Shown: positions 37,568 through 47,288, counted from the stretch's first letter. The stretch: 64,000 nucleotides of DNA from Pseudogemmobacter bohemicus (GCF_003290025.1 NZ_QNHG01000001.1:1190656-1254655); one strand, 5' to 3'. Numbers and translations are program-made. The notes: generated by a model not told the origin, from the sequence alone.

Positions 37568-38380
37568 TCAGGCGGTCAGCGGACGGCCGCCATCGACCCA
37601 GGCGCGGGCGGCGCGGCCGAAGGCCTCGAACAGAGGGCGCGAGACCGGATCCTCGCCGGCATGCCATTCCGGATGCCATTGCACCGACAGCGTGAAGCCC
37701 GGCGCACCCTCGACATAAATCGCCTCGGGGGTGCCGTCGGGCGCGGTGCCGTCGATCACGATGCGCTTGCCGGGGCGGTTGATGCCCTGGCCATGCAGCG
37801 AATTGGTCATCACCGCAGAGGCCCCCATCAGCCGGTGGAACACGCCGCCTTCGGTGAATTTGACCGGATGGCGCAGGGCGAATTTCTCTTCCATCGTGCC
37901 TTCGGGCGGCATGCGGTGGTTCATCCGCCCGGGCAGGTCGCGGATCTCGGGGTAAAGGCTGCCACCCATCGCGACATTGACCTCCTGAAAGCCGCGGCAA
38001 ATGCCGAAGACCGGCTGGCCGCGCTCAACACAGGCGCGGATCAGCGGCAGCGTGATCGCATCGCGCGAGCGGTCGAAATCGCCATGGGCCGGGGTTTCGT
38101 CCTCGCCATATTCCGAAGGATGCACATTGGGCCGCCCGCCGGTCAGCAGGAAGCCGTCACATTGATCAAGCAGATCCTCCAGCCGCACGAGGCGCGGATC
38201 GGTCGGCACGATCAGCGGCAACACGCCCGAGACCTGAGCCAGCGCCTCGGTATTGATCACGCCGCTGCCATGCACCTCATAGCGGCCGTCAACATGGTGC
38301 GAATTGGCAATCACCCCGATCAGCGGCCGGCGGAGAGCGGCGCGGGAACCTTTGTCAGAGACGGACTCGGGGCGGGACAT
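37568..38380 (-). CDS. Class I glutamine amidotransferase-like hydrolase (PuuD-like, peptidase C26)
   Basis: 270 residues of the gamma-glutamyl-gamma-aminobutyrate hydrolase family. The nucleophile is in PVFGICRGFQEVNVAMGG; the His-Glu pair is in LSVQWHPEWHAGEDP; SLYPEIRDL and SLHGQGINRPG are the family's substrate-side segments. PuuD releases GABA from its gamma-glutamyl form in putrescine breakdown, but no other puu gene is present, so the substrate is open. It may form an operon with the downstream cupin isomerase. Confidence 0.88.
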   Translation of the reverse strand: MSRPESVSDKGSRAALRRPLIGVIANSHHVDGRYEVHGSGVINTEALAQVSGVLPLIVPTDPRLVRLEDLLDQCDGFLLTGGRPNVHPSEYGEDETPAHGDFDRSRDAITLPLIRACVERGQPVFGICRGFQEVNVAMGGSLYPEIRDLPGRMNHRMPPEGTMEEKFALRHPVKFTEGGVFHRLMGASAVMTNSLHGQGINRPGKRIVIDGTAPDGTPEAIYVEGAPGFTLSVQWHPEWHAGEDPVSRPLFEAFGRAARAWVDGGRPLTA

Positions 38381-38609
38381 GAATCAATCCGTTACTACGT
38401 TATGGCTGCAAGATAACGGTCAGACCCGGTGGTTTGAACCTCTCCCGGTCGCACAATGAACCGGCCTTCGCTGCACATTGCGCGATTTCCGGGGGGGCTG
38501 CCCGGAAAAATGGCATCTCGGGCGCGGGACGGCCTCACCCGAGCGTGACTTGCCTTCCCCCAGCCGGAAGGCTGCATGAGGCCAGGGTCAGAACGAAGGA
38601 GAAAGCCAG

Positions 38610-38990
38610 ATGTTCAAAGCCCCCATCCTTGCCGCGCTGCTGTTTGCGGCGGCTGCCCCGCTTGCGGCCGAGGAAATGCCCGCGATGGATCATTCCGCCC
38701 ATGGCGCGGCACCGGCGGCAACCGCCCCCCCTGCCTCGACGGCGGCATTCGAGGCGGCGGCCATGAAGATGCATGGCGATATGGGGATCGACTATACCGG
38801 CAATGCCGATGTCGATTTCCTGCGCGGCATGATCCCGCATCACGAAGGCGCGGTCGAGATGGCGCGGGTGGCGCTGGAACACGGCTCCGACCCGGAGGTG
38901 CGCAAACTGGCCGAGGGAATCATCGCAGCCCAGGAAGGCGAGATCGCCTGGATGAAGGCCTGGCTCGCGAAAAACGCACCGGCAGAGTAA
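38610..38990 (+). CDS. DUF305 family secreted protein
   Basis: 126 residues with a signal peptide ([20 protein letters not shown]). A Met/His-rich, Ala-rich linker ([16 protein letters not shown]) precedes the DUF305 domain (about 48-120) with [46 protein letters not shown]. The HH and Met residues fit metal (copper) binding, as in the CopM-type members. RBS AAGGAG precedes the ATG by about 9 bases. No copper exporter is adjacent. Confidence 0.88.
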   Translation: MFKAPILAALLFAAAAPLAAEEMPAMDHSAHGAAPAATAPPASTAAFEAAAMKMHGDMGIDYTGNADVDFLRGMIPHHEGAVEMARVALEHGSDPEVRKLAEGIIAAQEGEIAWMKAWLAKNAPAE

Positions 38991-39362
38991 AACGGCGGCA
39001 GCGCCCCGGGACAGCCGCCACGGCACCGCGCAAGGACTGCCCCGGCCCCGGCTGCGACTGCCGCAGCCGGGGCCGGACGCCACCTGACCGGCGGCATCCG
39101 GACCATGGCGCCGCTGGTGACCGTCTCGGCCGGATGCGCCCGTCTTTTGGCACGGCCCACAGACGAGGCGGCAGGCCAGGCGGCGGGCTTTTATCGTTTG
39201 ACCACCGCAGTCGCCTGCGGGGTTTTGCCGATGGCGGCCCCGTTCGCGGCCCTCCCCCTTGCGGTGGCGCCTCGCAATGACGAGATCGGGCCTCACCCCC
39301 TGCTACGGCGCCCCGCATCCCCGGGCGCGCCTCAGGGGCTTTCTTTTGAAGGTTGCGCCCGC
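38991..39362. other. Gene-less stretch with a strong stem-loop
   Basis: A perfect 15-bp stem (39042-39056 with 39062-39076; core GGCCCCGGCTGCG) around a 5-base loop lies downstream of the DUF305 gene. It has no T-run, so it may stabilise mRNA rather than terminate. The rest shows no supported gene; the frame of the next gene is open through part of it without similarity. Confidence 0.55.
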
Positions 39363-40064
39363 GTGGAAGACCAGAACGAGACCTCTGCCACCCCGCCCCC
39401 GTCCGAGGGCGCACGGCCTGGCAATCCGGATGCATCCGTCAGGCCGGGCACCAGATCAGGCGCCAGACCGCATGGGCTGAGCACAATCCTCGCGGCGCTG
39501 GCCAATGACGAGAGCCGCGAGCGGGTGGCGATCGGCGATATGCTCGACATTATGCGCGCCCGTGCCTTCGGGGCGCTGCTGCTGATCTTTGCCTTTCCGA
39601 ATATCCTGCCCTCGCCGCCTGGCCTTGCAGGAGTGCTTGGCCTGCCGCTGATCTTTCTGGCGACGCAGATGATGCTGGGCCAGGCCCCCTGGCTCCCGGA
39701 CTTCATCGCGAAACGGTCGATGTCGCGCGCGGTCTTTGCCAGCATGGTCGCGAAAATCGACCCCTGGATCCGGCGGGCCGAATCCCTGATGCATCCCCGG
39801 CTGGAAGTGCTGGCCAGCCCCGGCGCGCAGCGCGTGCTGGGCCTTGTCTGCCTGATCCTCGCCATTGCGCTGGCGCTGCCGGTGCCCTTTGCCAATCTGG
39901 CGCCCGCAGCTGCGATCTCGGTGATCGGGCTGGGCATCCTGCAGCGCGACGGGCTCTGGATCGCGCTTGGCCTTGTCGGCGCGGCCATCGCGCTGGCCTG
40001 GGTGGCGGGGCTGGGCTATGCGCTGTTCCAGTCGCTGGTCTTTGTGGTCAATAACGCGTTCTGA
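39363..40064 (+). CDS. exoD: ExoD-like membrane protein
   Basis: A 233-residue inner-membrane protein of the ExoD family (first described in rhizobial exopolysaccharide production and alkali tolerance). The conserved block GLSTILAALANDESRERVAIGDMLDIMRARAFGALLLIFAFPNILPSPPG marks the domain start. It is followed by IFLATQMMLGQAPWLP, a paired helix region (VLGLVCLILAIALALPVPFANLAPAAAISVIGLGIL) and a C-terminal helix. The start is ambiguous: the GTG at 39363 gives a hydrophilic Pro-rich leader of about 35 residues; the frame is open farther upstream. Confidence 0.85.
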   Translation: MEDQNETSATPPPSEGARPGNPDASVRPGTRSGARPHGLSTILAALANDESRERVAIGDMLDIMRARAFGALLLIFAFPNILPSPPGLAGVLGLPLIFLATQMMLGQAPWLPDFIAKRSMSRAVFASMVAKIDPWIRRAESLMHPRLEVLASPGAQRVLGLVCLILAIALALPVPFANLAPAAAISVIGLGILQRDGLWIALGLVGAAIALAWVAGLGYALFQSLVFVVNNAF

Positions 40065-40292
40065 CGATCAGCCACCAGCCTTGTGCAGCCCAAAGGGCCC
40101 GAGGCCCCGGGGCTGAGGCTTGAGCGAAGCCGCCCTCTCGGATACACCCCCCGGCACAGATGCCGCAAACTGATCACGCAGACGGCAACAGAGAGGCGCC
40201 GCCCCTTGCAATCCCCCCTGCCCACCCCAGTGCCCCCCCCCGAGCACCCCCTCGCGCAATCCCGGCCCTTCTCCGGGACCGCTCAGGTCCCG

Positions 40293-42047
40293 ATGCCCGG
40301 GCCGGTGGCGCCGGAAAAGCGGGACCAGCTGTTCCGCCGCTTCTGGCGCGATTTCCTGAAACGGCGCTTTGGGCTGATGATGATCGCGCTGCTGGTCTCG
40401 GCGCTGGAAGGCTCGACGCTGGGGCTTTTATCGGCCACGCTGGAGCCGTTGTTCGATGATGTCTTCACCTCGCGCTCCGAAGGGGCGCTGATCTGGGTCG
40501 GCCTTGGCATCCTTGCACTTTTCTTCTTCCGCGCCATGACCTCGATCCTCGGGCGCTGGCTGCTGGCGCTGGTCAACTTCACCAATGCAACCGAGATGCA
40601 GATCGCGCTTTTGCGCCATTTGCTGACGCTGGACGGTGATTTCTATCAGAAGAACCCGCCAGGCTCGCTGATCGAGCGGGTGCAGGGTGACACCATCGCC
40701 GCCCAGACCACGACGCAACTGGTGATTGCCGGTATCGGGCGCGACCTCGTTTCGCTGATCGGGCTGTTTGTGGTGGCACTGATGATCGACGTGCAATGGA
40801 CGCTGGTGGCGCTGATCGGCACGCCGCTGCTGCTGCTGCCCGCGATGGCGCTGCAACGCTATGTGCGCCGCAAGACCCGGCAGATGCGGGTGGAATCCGG
40901 GCTGCGAGCCACCAGGCTCGACGAGATTTTCCACGGTATCCAGCAGGTCAAGCTGAACCGGATGGAGGCGTATCAGACCAGCCGTTTCGCGGGCATCGTC
41001 CGCCGCATCTGCCGCGCCGAGATCAAATCGACGCTGGGGCGGTCAACCATGCCGGCTCTGGTCGATATCGTCACCGGGGTCGGCTTTTTCGCGGTGCTGA
41101 TCTTTGGCGGCACCCAGGTGGTCGAGGGCACCCGCACCACCGGCGAATTCATGGCCTTCTTCACCGCCATGGCGCTGACCTTCCAGCCGATCCGCAAACT
41201 CTCGGAAATCGCCGGGCAGCGCCAGATCGCGCTGGCCTCGCTGGAACGCATCTACGGCCTGTTCGACACCGAACCGAAGACCACCCGCCCCGCCACCAGC
41301 CTTGCCGCGCCCGATGCGCTGCCGCCCGAGATCCGGCTGGAAAATGTCAGCTTCGGCTATGAGGAAACGCCGGTGCTGCGCGGGCTGAGTTTCACCGCCA
41401 AAGCGGGCCGCGTGACCGCGCTGGTCGGCGCCTCGGGGGCTGGGAAATCGACGATCTTCCATCTGTTGACCGCATTGGCCGATCCCGGTCAGGGCCGCAT
41501 CCTGATCGGCGGCGCCGATACGCGACAGATGAGCCTTGCCGGTCAGCGCAGCCTCTTTGCCGCCGTCAGCCAGGAGGCGGCTCTCTTTGACGAGACGCTG
41601 CGCGAGAACCTGATCCTTGGCCGCGAGGGCATTACCGATGCCCGCCTCGATGCCGCGCTGGAAGATGCGCGGGTCAGCGAATTCCTTGCCCGCCTGCCGC
41701 AGGGCGTCGACAGCATGGCCGGCCCGCGCGGCTCGGCCCTGTCGGGGGGGCAGCGGCAACGCGTCGCCATCGCGCGGGCTCTGCTGGCGGATGCGCCGGT
41801 GCTTTTGCTGGATGAGGCGACCTCGGCGCTGGATACCGCCTCCGAGCGCGCAGTGACCAGCGCGCTGGCCCGCGCCCAGGCCGGGCGCACCACGCTGGTG
41901 ATCGCGCATCGCCTGGCCACCGTGCGCGAGGCCGATCATATCGTGGTGCTCGATCAGGGAAGCGTGGTCGAGGAAGGTAGCCATGACGCGCTGATTGCCG
42001 CCGGCGGCCATTATGCCCGGCTCTATGCGCTGCAATTCCGCGACTGA
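40293..42047 (+). CDS. ABC exporter, lipid A flippase-like (MsbA type)
   Basis: A 584-residue half-transporter with six membrane helices (about 20-310) fused to an ATPase. Walker A GASGAGKST, signature LSGGQRQRVAIARALL, Walker B VLLLDEATSALD, and H-loop VIAHRLATVREADHIVV are intact. Length and order match MsbA-type lipid or multidrug exporters; the exact substrate is unknown. The ATG at 40293 (MPGPVAPEKRDQLFRRF) fits; the frame is open for 70 codons upstream, so a longer form is possible. The YgfZ gene begins 75 bases after its stop. Confidence 0.87.
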   Translation: MPGPVAPEKRDQLFRRFWRDFLKRRFGLMMIALLVSALEGSTLGLLSATLEPLFDDVFTSRSEGALIWVGLGILALFFFRAMTSILGRWLLALVNFTNATEMQIALLRHLLTLDGDFYQKNPPGSLIERVQGDTIAAQTTTQLVIAGIGRDLVSLIGLFVVALMIDVQWTLVALIGTPLLLLPAMALQRYVRRKTRQMRVESGLRATRLDEIFHGIQQVKLNRMEAYQTSRFAGIVRRICRAEIKSTLGRSTMPALVDIVTGVGFFAVLIFGGTQVVEGTRTTGEFMAFFTAMALTFQPIRKLSEIAGQRQIALASLERIYGLFDTEPKTTRPATSLAAPDALPPEIRLENVSFGYEETPVLRGLSFTAKAGRVTALVGASGAGKSTIFHLLTALADPGQGRILIGGADTRQMSLAGQRSLFAAVSQEAALFDETLRENLILGREGITDARLDAALEDARVSEFLARLPQGVDSMAGPRGSALSGGQRQRVAIARALLADAPVLLLDEATSALDTASERAVTSALARAQAGRTTLVIAHRLATVREADHIVVLDQGSVVEEGSHDALIAAGGHYARLYALQFRD

Positions 42048-42122
42048 ATGTCCAGGCACCCCCTTCCCGGCCCGGCAGCCCTGCCCCATATTGCCATGAC
42101 AGCGACCAGACCGGACCAGACC

Positions 42123-42950
42123 ATGACCGACACCGCCCCCTCACCGCGCCCCCGCAAGATCCTGCGGATCGAGGGCAAGGACGCGGTCCCCTTCCTGCAG
42201 GGCCTTGTCACCAATGATGTGCTGCCGCTGCAAAAGGGGCCGGGCCTCGTCTGGGCGGCTTTGCTGACGCCCCAGGGCAAATATATCGCCGACTTCTTCC
42301 TTGCGCGCCGTCCGGGCGATCCCGAAGGGCTGATCTTCCTGGATATCGACGCGGAACTCGCGCCGCAGGTGCAGCGGCTGCTGACGCTTTACAAGCTGCG
42401 CGCGGCGGTGGTGATCAGCGCCGGCGATCTGGTGCTGTCCCGCGGCACCGGCGCGCCGCCCGACGGCGCGATACCTGATCCGCGCCATCAGGCGCTTGGC
42501 TGGCGGCTTTACGGCGACGCGCCGATGCCAAAGCCCGACACAGACTTGCCCGAGACAGACTTGCCCGGCACCGACTTGCCCGCCCCGGACTGGGACAGGA
42601 TCCGCCTTGCCAATCTGATCCCGGAATATCCCAACGAGTTGCGCCCGAATGAAAGCTTCATCCTCGAGCAGGGATTCGAGCGGCTGCATGGCGTCGATTT
42701 CCGCAAGGGCTGCTATGTCGGCCAGGAAGTCACCGCGCGGATGAAACACAAGACCGAGCTGCGCAAGGGTCTGGTGCGGCTGGCGATCGAGGGCGAGGCC
42801 GCGCCCGGCACGCCGATCACCCTGCCCGACGGGCGCGAGGCCGGCCAGATCGGCACCAGCGCCGGTGGCCAGGCGCTGGCCCATATGCGCTTTGACCGCA
42901 TGGGGGGCGATCTGAGCGCTGGAGAGGCCCGGCTGCGCCCGGAAGGCTGA
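42123..42950 (+). CDS. ygfZ: Folate-binding Fe-S maintenance protein YgfZ
   Basis: A 275-residue tetrahydrofolate-dependent protein that supports a subset of Fe-S enzymes. The signature KGCYVGQEVTARMKH carries the conserved functional Cys; KILRIEGKDAVPFLQGLVTNDV and LLTPQGKYIADFFL mark the N-terminal domain. A linker at about residues 139-157 contains DLPET/DLPGT/DLPAP repeats encoded by 15-base tandem repeats, absent from a typical family member. It is downstream of the ABC exporter on the same strand. Confidence 0.93.
   Translation: MTDTAPSPRPRKILRIEGKDAVPFLQGLVTNDVLPLQKGPGLVWAALLTPQGKYIADFFLARRPGDPEGLIFLDIDAELAPQVQRLLTLYKLRAAVVISAGDLVLSRGTGAPPDGAIPDPRHQALGWRLYGDAPMPKPDTDLPETDLPGTDLPAPDWDRIRLANLIPEYPNELRPNESFILEQGFERLHGVDFRKGCYVGQEVTARMKHKTELRKGLVRLAIEGEAAPGTPITLPDGREAGQIGTSAGGQALAHMRFDRMGGDLSAGEARLRPEG
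42538..42590 (+). repeat. In-frame 15-bp tandem repeat within ygfZ
   Basis: Units of about 15 bases (ACAGACTTGCCCGAG and variants) repeat three to four times and encode TDLPE/TDLPG/TDLPA. They extend a surface linker in YgfZ, and slippage could change the copy number without breaking the frame. Confidence 0.8.
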
Positions 42951-43325
42951 GCCAGAAGACGCAGTGACGGGCAAGGGCCGGGCCGCAGAGCCCGGATCAC
43001 GGCTGTCGTCAGGATTTCGGAAACGATGATTTTCCGCGCATCCCCCTGCCGAAAATCCGGGCAGAGGCATCTTTCACCGGCAGGGGCAAGCAGAAATGCC
43101 GCCGATTTTACGGTCATTCAATCCGGGTGAGCTTGAAAATCTTCTCCCTGAACCCATATTTCGGCGGTGCCCCCCCTGCACAACACCCAGATTATGTGGC
43201 CAATGTTCTGACCTATGCGCCTGGTGCATGACAGCCATTCCAAACAGGACTGCCCGAATCGTGATCAAGGCGTTACAAGCGGCAGGCGGCCCGGCAAGAT
43301 CAAAAAACGACCAAGGATGTGCGTG

Positions 43326-43652
43326 ATGCTCGATTCCATCGATAGTACGGCTTTCAATTTCGAGCAGGGTCAGCGCGCTCGCAAGCTTTTTGCTGCCGTG
43401 GTTCTGGCGGCGCTCGATGATGCGATTGCCGATGATAAGAAATACGGTAATGGCCCCGAGCAGATCGCCCGCTGGGCCCGCTCGCGCGATGGGCGCGAAG
43501 TGCTGTCCTGTGCCGGCATCGACCCGAATGAGCGTGTGGTCAAAGGGCTGATGGAATTCGTCGCCAAAGGCATCCGTACCTCGGTCGCGCTGAGCCGCGA
43601 GGAATCCGAGCGTCGTGCAGCGCTGGAAGCGGATCAGGCAGAAGCCGCCTGA
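43326..43652 (+). CDS. Small conserved alphaproteobacterial protein (DUF6280-like)
   Basis: 108 residues starting MLDSIDSTAFNFEQGQRARKLFAAVVLAALDDAIADDKKYGNGPEQ; the sequence is mostly helical with a C-terminal charged, Ala-rich tail (SREESERRAALEADQAEAA). It resembles a short protein widely conserved in Rhodobacteraceae, which I recall as DUF6280, with no known function. ATG at 43326 has AAGGA about 10 bases upstream; an ATG nine bases earlier is possible. It is monocistronic: a terminator follows 31 bases after the stop. Confidence 0.75.
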   Translation: MLDSIDSTAFNFEQGQRARKLFAAVVLAALDDAIADDKKYGNGPEQIARWARSRDGREVLSCAGIDPNERVVKGLMEFVAKGIRTSVALSREESERRAALEADQAEAA

Positions 43653-43683
43653 TCGCAGCCCAAAGCGACGGAACAGGAATGAC

Positions 43684-43710
43684 AAAAGCGCCCTTTCGGG
43701 GCGCTTTTTC
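43684..43710. terminator. Bidirectional terminator
   Basis: AAAAGCGCCC-TTTC-GGGGCGCTTTTT, with A- and T-runs at both edges, between two convergent genes. Confidence 0.9.
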
Positions 43711-43763
43711 GTTTCGGGGCTCTGGCAGTCCCGGCATTGGCTGGGGTTTACTCGGGCTGGGGT

Positions 43764-44687
43764 TTACTCGAAATCGCGGGCGGTCAGGGCGCGGTTGACC
43801 TCAAGCCGCACCAGCTTGCGCACATTGCGGGTGATGCGTTCGCCCAGCGTACCGGCGAGTTCCTCGCGGATGATCCCGGTGACCAGATCGCGAAGCAGTT
43901 CCTCGTCGATCCAGGAATCATCGCTCTCGGCCTCTGCGGCTTCTGCCCCGACAGGCATTGCCTGCGGGGGAATCCGCTCGCCCATCCGATCCTGCGCGGC
44001 CCCGCCAACGGGGCTTTCCACCATCGGAATCACACGCACCGGCGCCGGGCGAGGCATTTCCGGGCGGGTCAGTTCTTCTTTGATCTGCGCCTCGGCGCGG
44101 TCGGCCCATGCGCGTGCCAGAGGCTCTTGCGAACGGTCCTGGCGGGGCGGCGGCGCAAGCGCCCCGGCCTCCATGTCTTCTGCCCAATCCTCACCGCCCT
44201 GATTCCAGTCGACCACCGGAACGGCGGCCCGGAGCAGCATGGGCTTATCCGCCGTTTCCCCCGCATCGGCCTCGGTCAGCGGTTCGGCGATGGTGGGACG
44301 GCTGTCCAGCACCACCCGCAGGCCCGGGCCGCCTTCAGAGAGGCCCGCATCATCATAGACTTCACCGCGATAGGAACGACCAAGCGGCGCAGCCTCGCCG
44401 AAGAAGACCTGAATCTCGTCATCGCCAAGCACTGCCATCGGCGCCTCATCCCCCCCCCCGGCAGGCGCGGCCTCTGGCGCGGTCTCGGCGACGGGTGCGG
44501 GCGCGACGGGTGCGGGTTTCACCACTGGCGGATCCCCGACAATGCGCAAAGACGGGGTCAGCAGCAGCTTATCCACCGCCGCGCCATTGACCGGCGGTTT
44601 CAGCGATGGCCGAAGTTCGGAAGATACAAGGCGGCGAATCGAGGAAAGAACATCCTCGATCTCATGCGATGTGAGTGGTTCCGACAT
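43764..44687 (-). CDS. PopZ/DUF2497-like acidic protein
   Basis: 307 residues with a layout recalling the polar organising protein PopZ: a short N-terminal helix (EPLTSHEIEDVLSSIRRLVSSE), a long acidic Pro/Ala-rich middle (about 40-255) of low complexity, and a conserved C-terminal helical region (IDEELLRDLVTGIIREELAGTLGERITRNVRKLVRLEVNRAL). PopZ-like proteins multimerise at cell poles and anchor chromosome origins. The similarity is by architecture rather than a diagnostic motif, so this is tentative. Start is the ATG at 44687 (MSEPLTSHEIEDVL). It precedes no co-directional gene. Confidence 0.5.
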   Translation of the reverse strand: MSEPLTSHEIEDVLSSIRRLVSSELRPSLKPPVNGAAVDKLLLTPSLRIVGDPPVVKPAPVAPAPVAETAPEAAPAGGGDEAPMAVLGDDEIQVFFGEAAPLGRSYRGEVYDDAGLSEGGPGLRVVLDSRPTIAEPLTEADAGETADKPMLLRAAVPVVDWNQGGEDWAEDMEAGALAPPPRQDRSQEPLARAWADRAEAQIKEELTRPEMPRPAPVRVIPMVESPVGGAAQDRMGERIPPQAMPVGAEAAEAESDDSWIDEELLRDLVTGIIREELAGTLGERITRNVRKLVRLEVNRALTARDFE

Positions 44688-44892
44688 GCTGCCCTGCCCG
44701 TCACTGACTTTTCTTAGCGCCAGTGTATCGCCAGTTCGGCCCGCAGACAAGGAAGCTGCCGAAATCGCAACCTGGGGATGCAGATCCCGCCCCCCCCCGG
44801 AATGGGACAGGGCCGGAATGCCTGTCGCATTCCGGCCCTGTCTGAAAGTTTCCCGCGATCCGCCAGGGCAATGCCCGCAGATCCGCTGCGGA

Positions 44893-46329
44893 TCAGTTAT
44901 TGCCGCGTTTCAGGATACGGTCGAGTTTCTTACCCTGGACCGAGGTGGTCGGCGCCGATTTGACCGCGTTGTAATAGGCCTCGGGGTCGTAGGTCGGGAT
45001 GCCGAGATTCAGATGTTCGACGGTCAGCAGACCCATGCCCGACAGGATCTGGTAGACTGCGTAATAGCGGTTGGCCTCGGCCTCAAGCCGCGAGGCGCGG
45101 GCGTTGAGCAGATCCTGTTCCGCATCCAGCACGTCAAGCGTGGTCCTGGCGCCAAGCGCCGCCTCTTCACGCACCCCCTCAAAGGCCGCCTGGGCCGCAG
45201 CGATCTGCTGGCGCGAGGCCTCGATCGAGGCGTTATAGACCTCAAGCATCGCCCAGAGCGTGCCGATATTCTGCTCGACCGTCACCACGGTCTGATGCAG
45301 CGCGGCGCGGGCGCCCTCTTTCTGCGCCACCGCCTTGCGATAGCGGGCGGAATATTCACCGCCGGCATAGATCGTCTGGCTCAGATTGAGACCAACGCTG
45401 CCGCCCAGCACATCGGTATCGCGGGTCAGACCATCGGCTTCGGAGCGGCTGGCACTGAGGCCGGCGGAAAGGCCCAGCACCGGCTTCATCGCCGCTTCGG
45501 CCAGTTCCACGTTCAGATCGGCCACTTTGACCGTGTGCTGCGACTGACGGATCGCCGGATGGCTGCGCACCGCAACATCGCGCGATTCTTCCATCCTATT
45601 GCCGATCCCCGGACTTTTCGGCAGCGCCGCAAGCTTGCCCGGATAGGCGCCGGTCGCGGCCTTATAGGTCTCGCGTGCGACTTTCAGATCGCCCTCGGCC
45701 GCAGCCAGATTGGCGCGCGACGCCGCCAGCGCCGCCTCGGCGATAGAGACGTCAGTGCGGGTGATCTCCCCCACTTCGAACCGGTCCTGAGCGGCGCGGA
45801 GTTCCTGGGTGATCAGCCGCACATTCGACTGGCGCAGCGCCACGATTTCCAGCTGCAGCCGCACCTGAACATAGGCGCGCACTGCGGCCAGCAGCACATC
45901 CTGTTCGACCGAAACCAGCGCCTGGCGTGTCGCCATGACGTTCTCGCGCGCGATCTCCAGCGACAGCGCGCGGCGCCCGAAATCCATCAGCGTCAGCGTG
46001 ACGCTGAGCTCGAACGAGGCGCTGAAATTTTTGGACCAGTTCGAGGTGGGGATCACCGGGCCAGTGCCCAGAAAACCGCTATTCGCGAAGCCTTCGGTAT
46101 GGGAATAGCTGGATCCGGCGCGGACCGCATAGGCCACCACGGGGCGCAAGGCCGACATGGCAATCGCCGCATCCTCATCGGCTGCGCGCAGCACCGCCTG
46201 GTTCTGCGCCATGAGGTTCGAATTCCGATAGGCCGCGATCAGCGCATCGGCCAGGGTCTCCGCCTTTGCCGGCAACGACACCATTGCCGCCGCCACGCTG
46301 ATCGTCATCACCTTGAGCCAGTTGCGCAT
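44893..46329 (-). CDS. tolC: TolC family outer-membrane efflux channel
   Basis: A 478-residue outer-membrane protein that links inner-membrane exporters to the exterior. A signal peptide (KVMTISVAAAMVSLPAKA) is followed by two repeats of the TolC helix-hairpin and strand motif: NLMAQNQAVLRAADEDAAIAMSALRPVV and, in the second half, SHPAIRQSQHTVKVADLNVELAEAAMKPVLGLSAGLS, then DAEQDLLNARASRLEAEANRYYAVYQIL. It lies 59 bases downstream of a pcm-like gene on the same strand, the usual order in alphaproteobacteria. Confidence 0.93.
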   Translation of the reverse strand: MRNWLKVMTISVAAAMVSLPAKAETLADALIAAYRNSNLMAQNQAVLRAADEDAAIAMSALRPVVAYAVRAGSSYSHTEGFANSGFLGTGPVIPTSNWSKNFSASFELSVTLTLMDFGRRALSLEIARENVMATRQALVSVEQDVLLAAVRAYVQVRLQLEIVALRQSNVRLITQELRAAQDRFEVGEITRTDVSIAEAALAASRANLAAAEGDLKVARETYKAATGAYPGKLAALPKSPGIGNRMEESRDVAVRSHPAIRQSQHTVKVADLNVELAEAAMKPVLGLSAGLSASRSEADGLTRDTDVLGGSVGLNLSQTIYAGGEYSARYRKAVAQKEGARAALHQTVVTVEQNIGTLWAMLEVYNASIEASRQQIAAAQAAFEGVREEAALGARTTLDVLDAEQDLLNARASRLEAEANRYYAVYQILSGMGLLTVEHLNLGIPTYDPEAYYNAVKSAPTTSVQGKKLDRILKRGNN

Positions 46330-46388
46330 ATACGTCCGTCCTGTCTGCTCGCAAGCCCCGGGGCCCCGGGCCGGTTCCTGTCACCCTG

Positions 46389-47042
46389 TCAGAGGGAGAA
46401 GGTCTTTTCTTTTGCAAATCCCGGCAGAACCGGCGCGCTGGCATTGAAGGCGTAACGCCAGTCGATGCGGCCATCGGTTTTCAGCCCGTGTTTCACGGTG
46501 CCAAGCGCCCCGGACATGACGACGGTGACGATGCGGCCCCCCTCTTTCAGCTGATCGGCAAGCGCCTGCGGCACATCCTCGACGCCGCCGCCGATCATAA
46601 TCACATCATAAGGCGCGTATTTCGCGGCGCCGGCCGTCAGCGCGCCCTTGACCACCACCGCATTATCGACCCCGTCAGCCGCCAGAACGCGCCCGGCCTC
46701 GTCAGCCATGGCCTCATCCTCTTCCAGCGCCACCACGGTCTGCGCCAGCCGCGCCAGCAGCGCGGTGGAATAGCCAAGCCCGGCGCCCACATCCAGCACC
46801 AGGTCCGAGGGCAGGATGTCCAGCGTCTCGATCATCTTGGCGAAGGTGCGCGGCTCCAGCAGCGCACGGCCGCCGCCGAGATCGATATTGGCGCCGATAT
46901 AGGCCGCATCGCGTTTCGATTGCGGCACATAGTTCTCACGGGGAACATGCAGCATCGCGTCGATGATCGGGAACCGGGTGACGTCGGAAGGCCGGATCTG
47001 GGTATCCACCATCGTCATGCGGAGGGAAGCGAAGTCGCTCAT
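46389..47042 (-). CDS. pcm: Protein-L-isoaspartate O-methyltransferase-like protein
   Basis: 217 residues of the Pcm family. The N-terminal segment DTQIRPSDVTRFPIIDAMLHVPRENYVP precedes the SAM-binding core LVLDVGAGLGYSTALLARLAQTVVALEEDE. In classical Pcm the enzyme methylates isoaspartyl residues so that damaged proteins can be repaired; the usual catalytic-loop Ser/Thr motif is replaced here by LLEPRTFAKM, as in the tolC-linked version. The activity may therefore differ. It is cotranscribed with tolC. Confidence 0.8.
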   Translation of the reverse strand: MSDFASLRMTMVDTQIRPSDVTRFPIIDAMLHVPRENYVPQSKRDAAYIGANIDLGGGRALLEPRTFAKMIETLDILPSDLVLDVGAGLGYSTALLARLAQTVVALEEDEAMADEAGRVLAADGVDNAVVVKGALTAGAAKYAPYDVIMIGGGVEDVPQALADQLKEGGRIVTVVMSGALGTVKHGLKTDGRIDWRYAFNASAPVLPGFAKEKTFSL

Positions 47043-47288
47043 TCTGAACCCTGCGGTTTAGTTCTGTTCCTGAATGCCCGGAACGCCGCCCGAAGGCAAC
47101 GCCGGTTCAGCAGTGTTTTGCCCTGGAAAGCGTAAATTTGCCAGTGCGTAAAAGCCTGTTGCGTAAACGCCGCGGGCAAATATTTCCGTCGCGACCGGAT
47201 CGGGGAAAACTGCGGCGCGAGCCCCGGTCAGGATGTCAGCCGGATCGCGTCGGATCGCGCCGGATCCGGGGCAGTATCCCGGCAAGGA

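Noticed and set aside
39105-39362. N-terminal extension of the ExoD-like protein to 39105
   Set aside because: Upstream residues have Pro/Arg-rich composition unlike the family; the GTG at 39363 is simpler.
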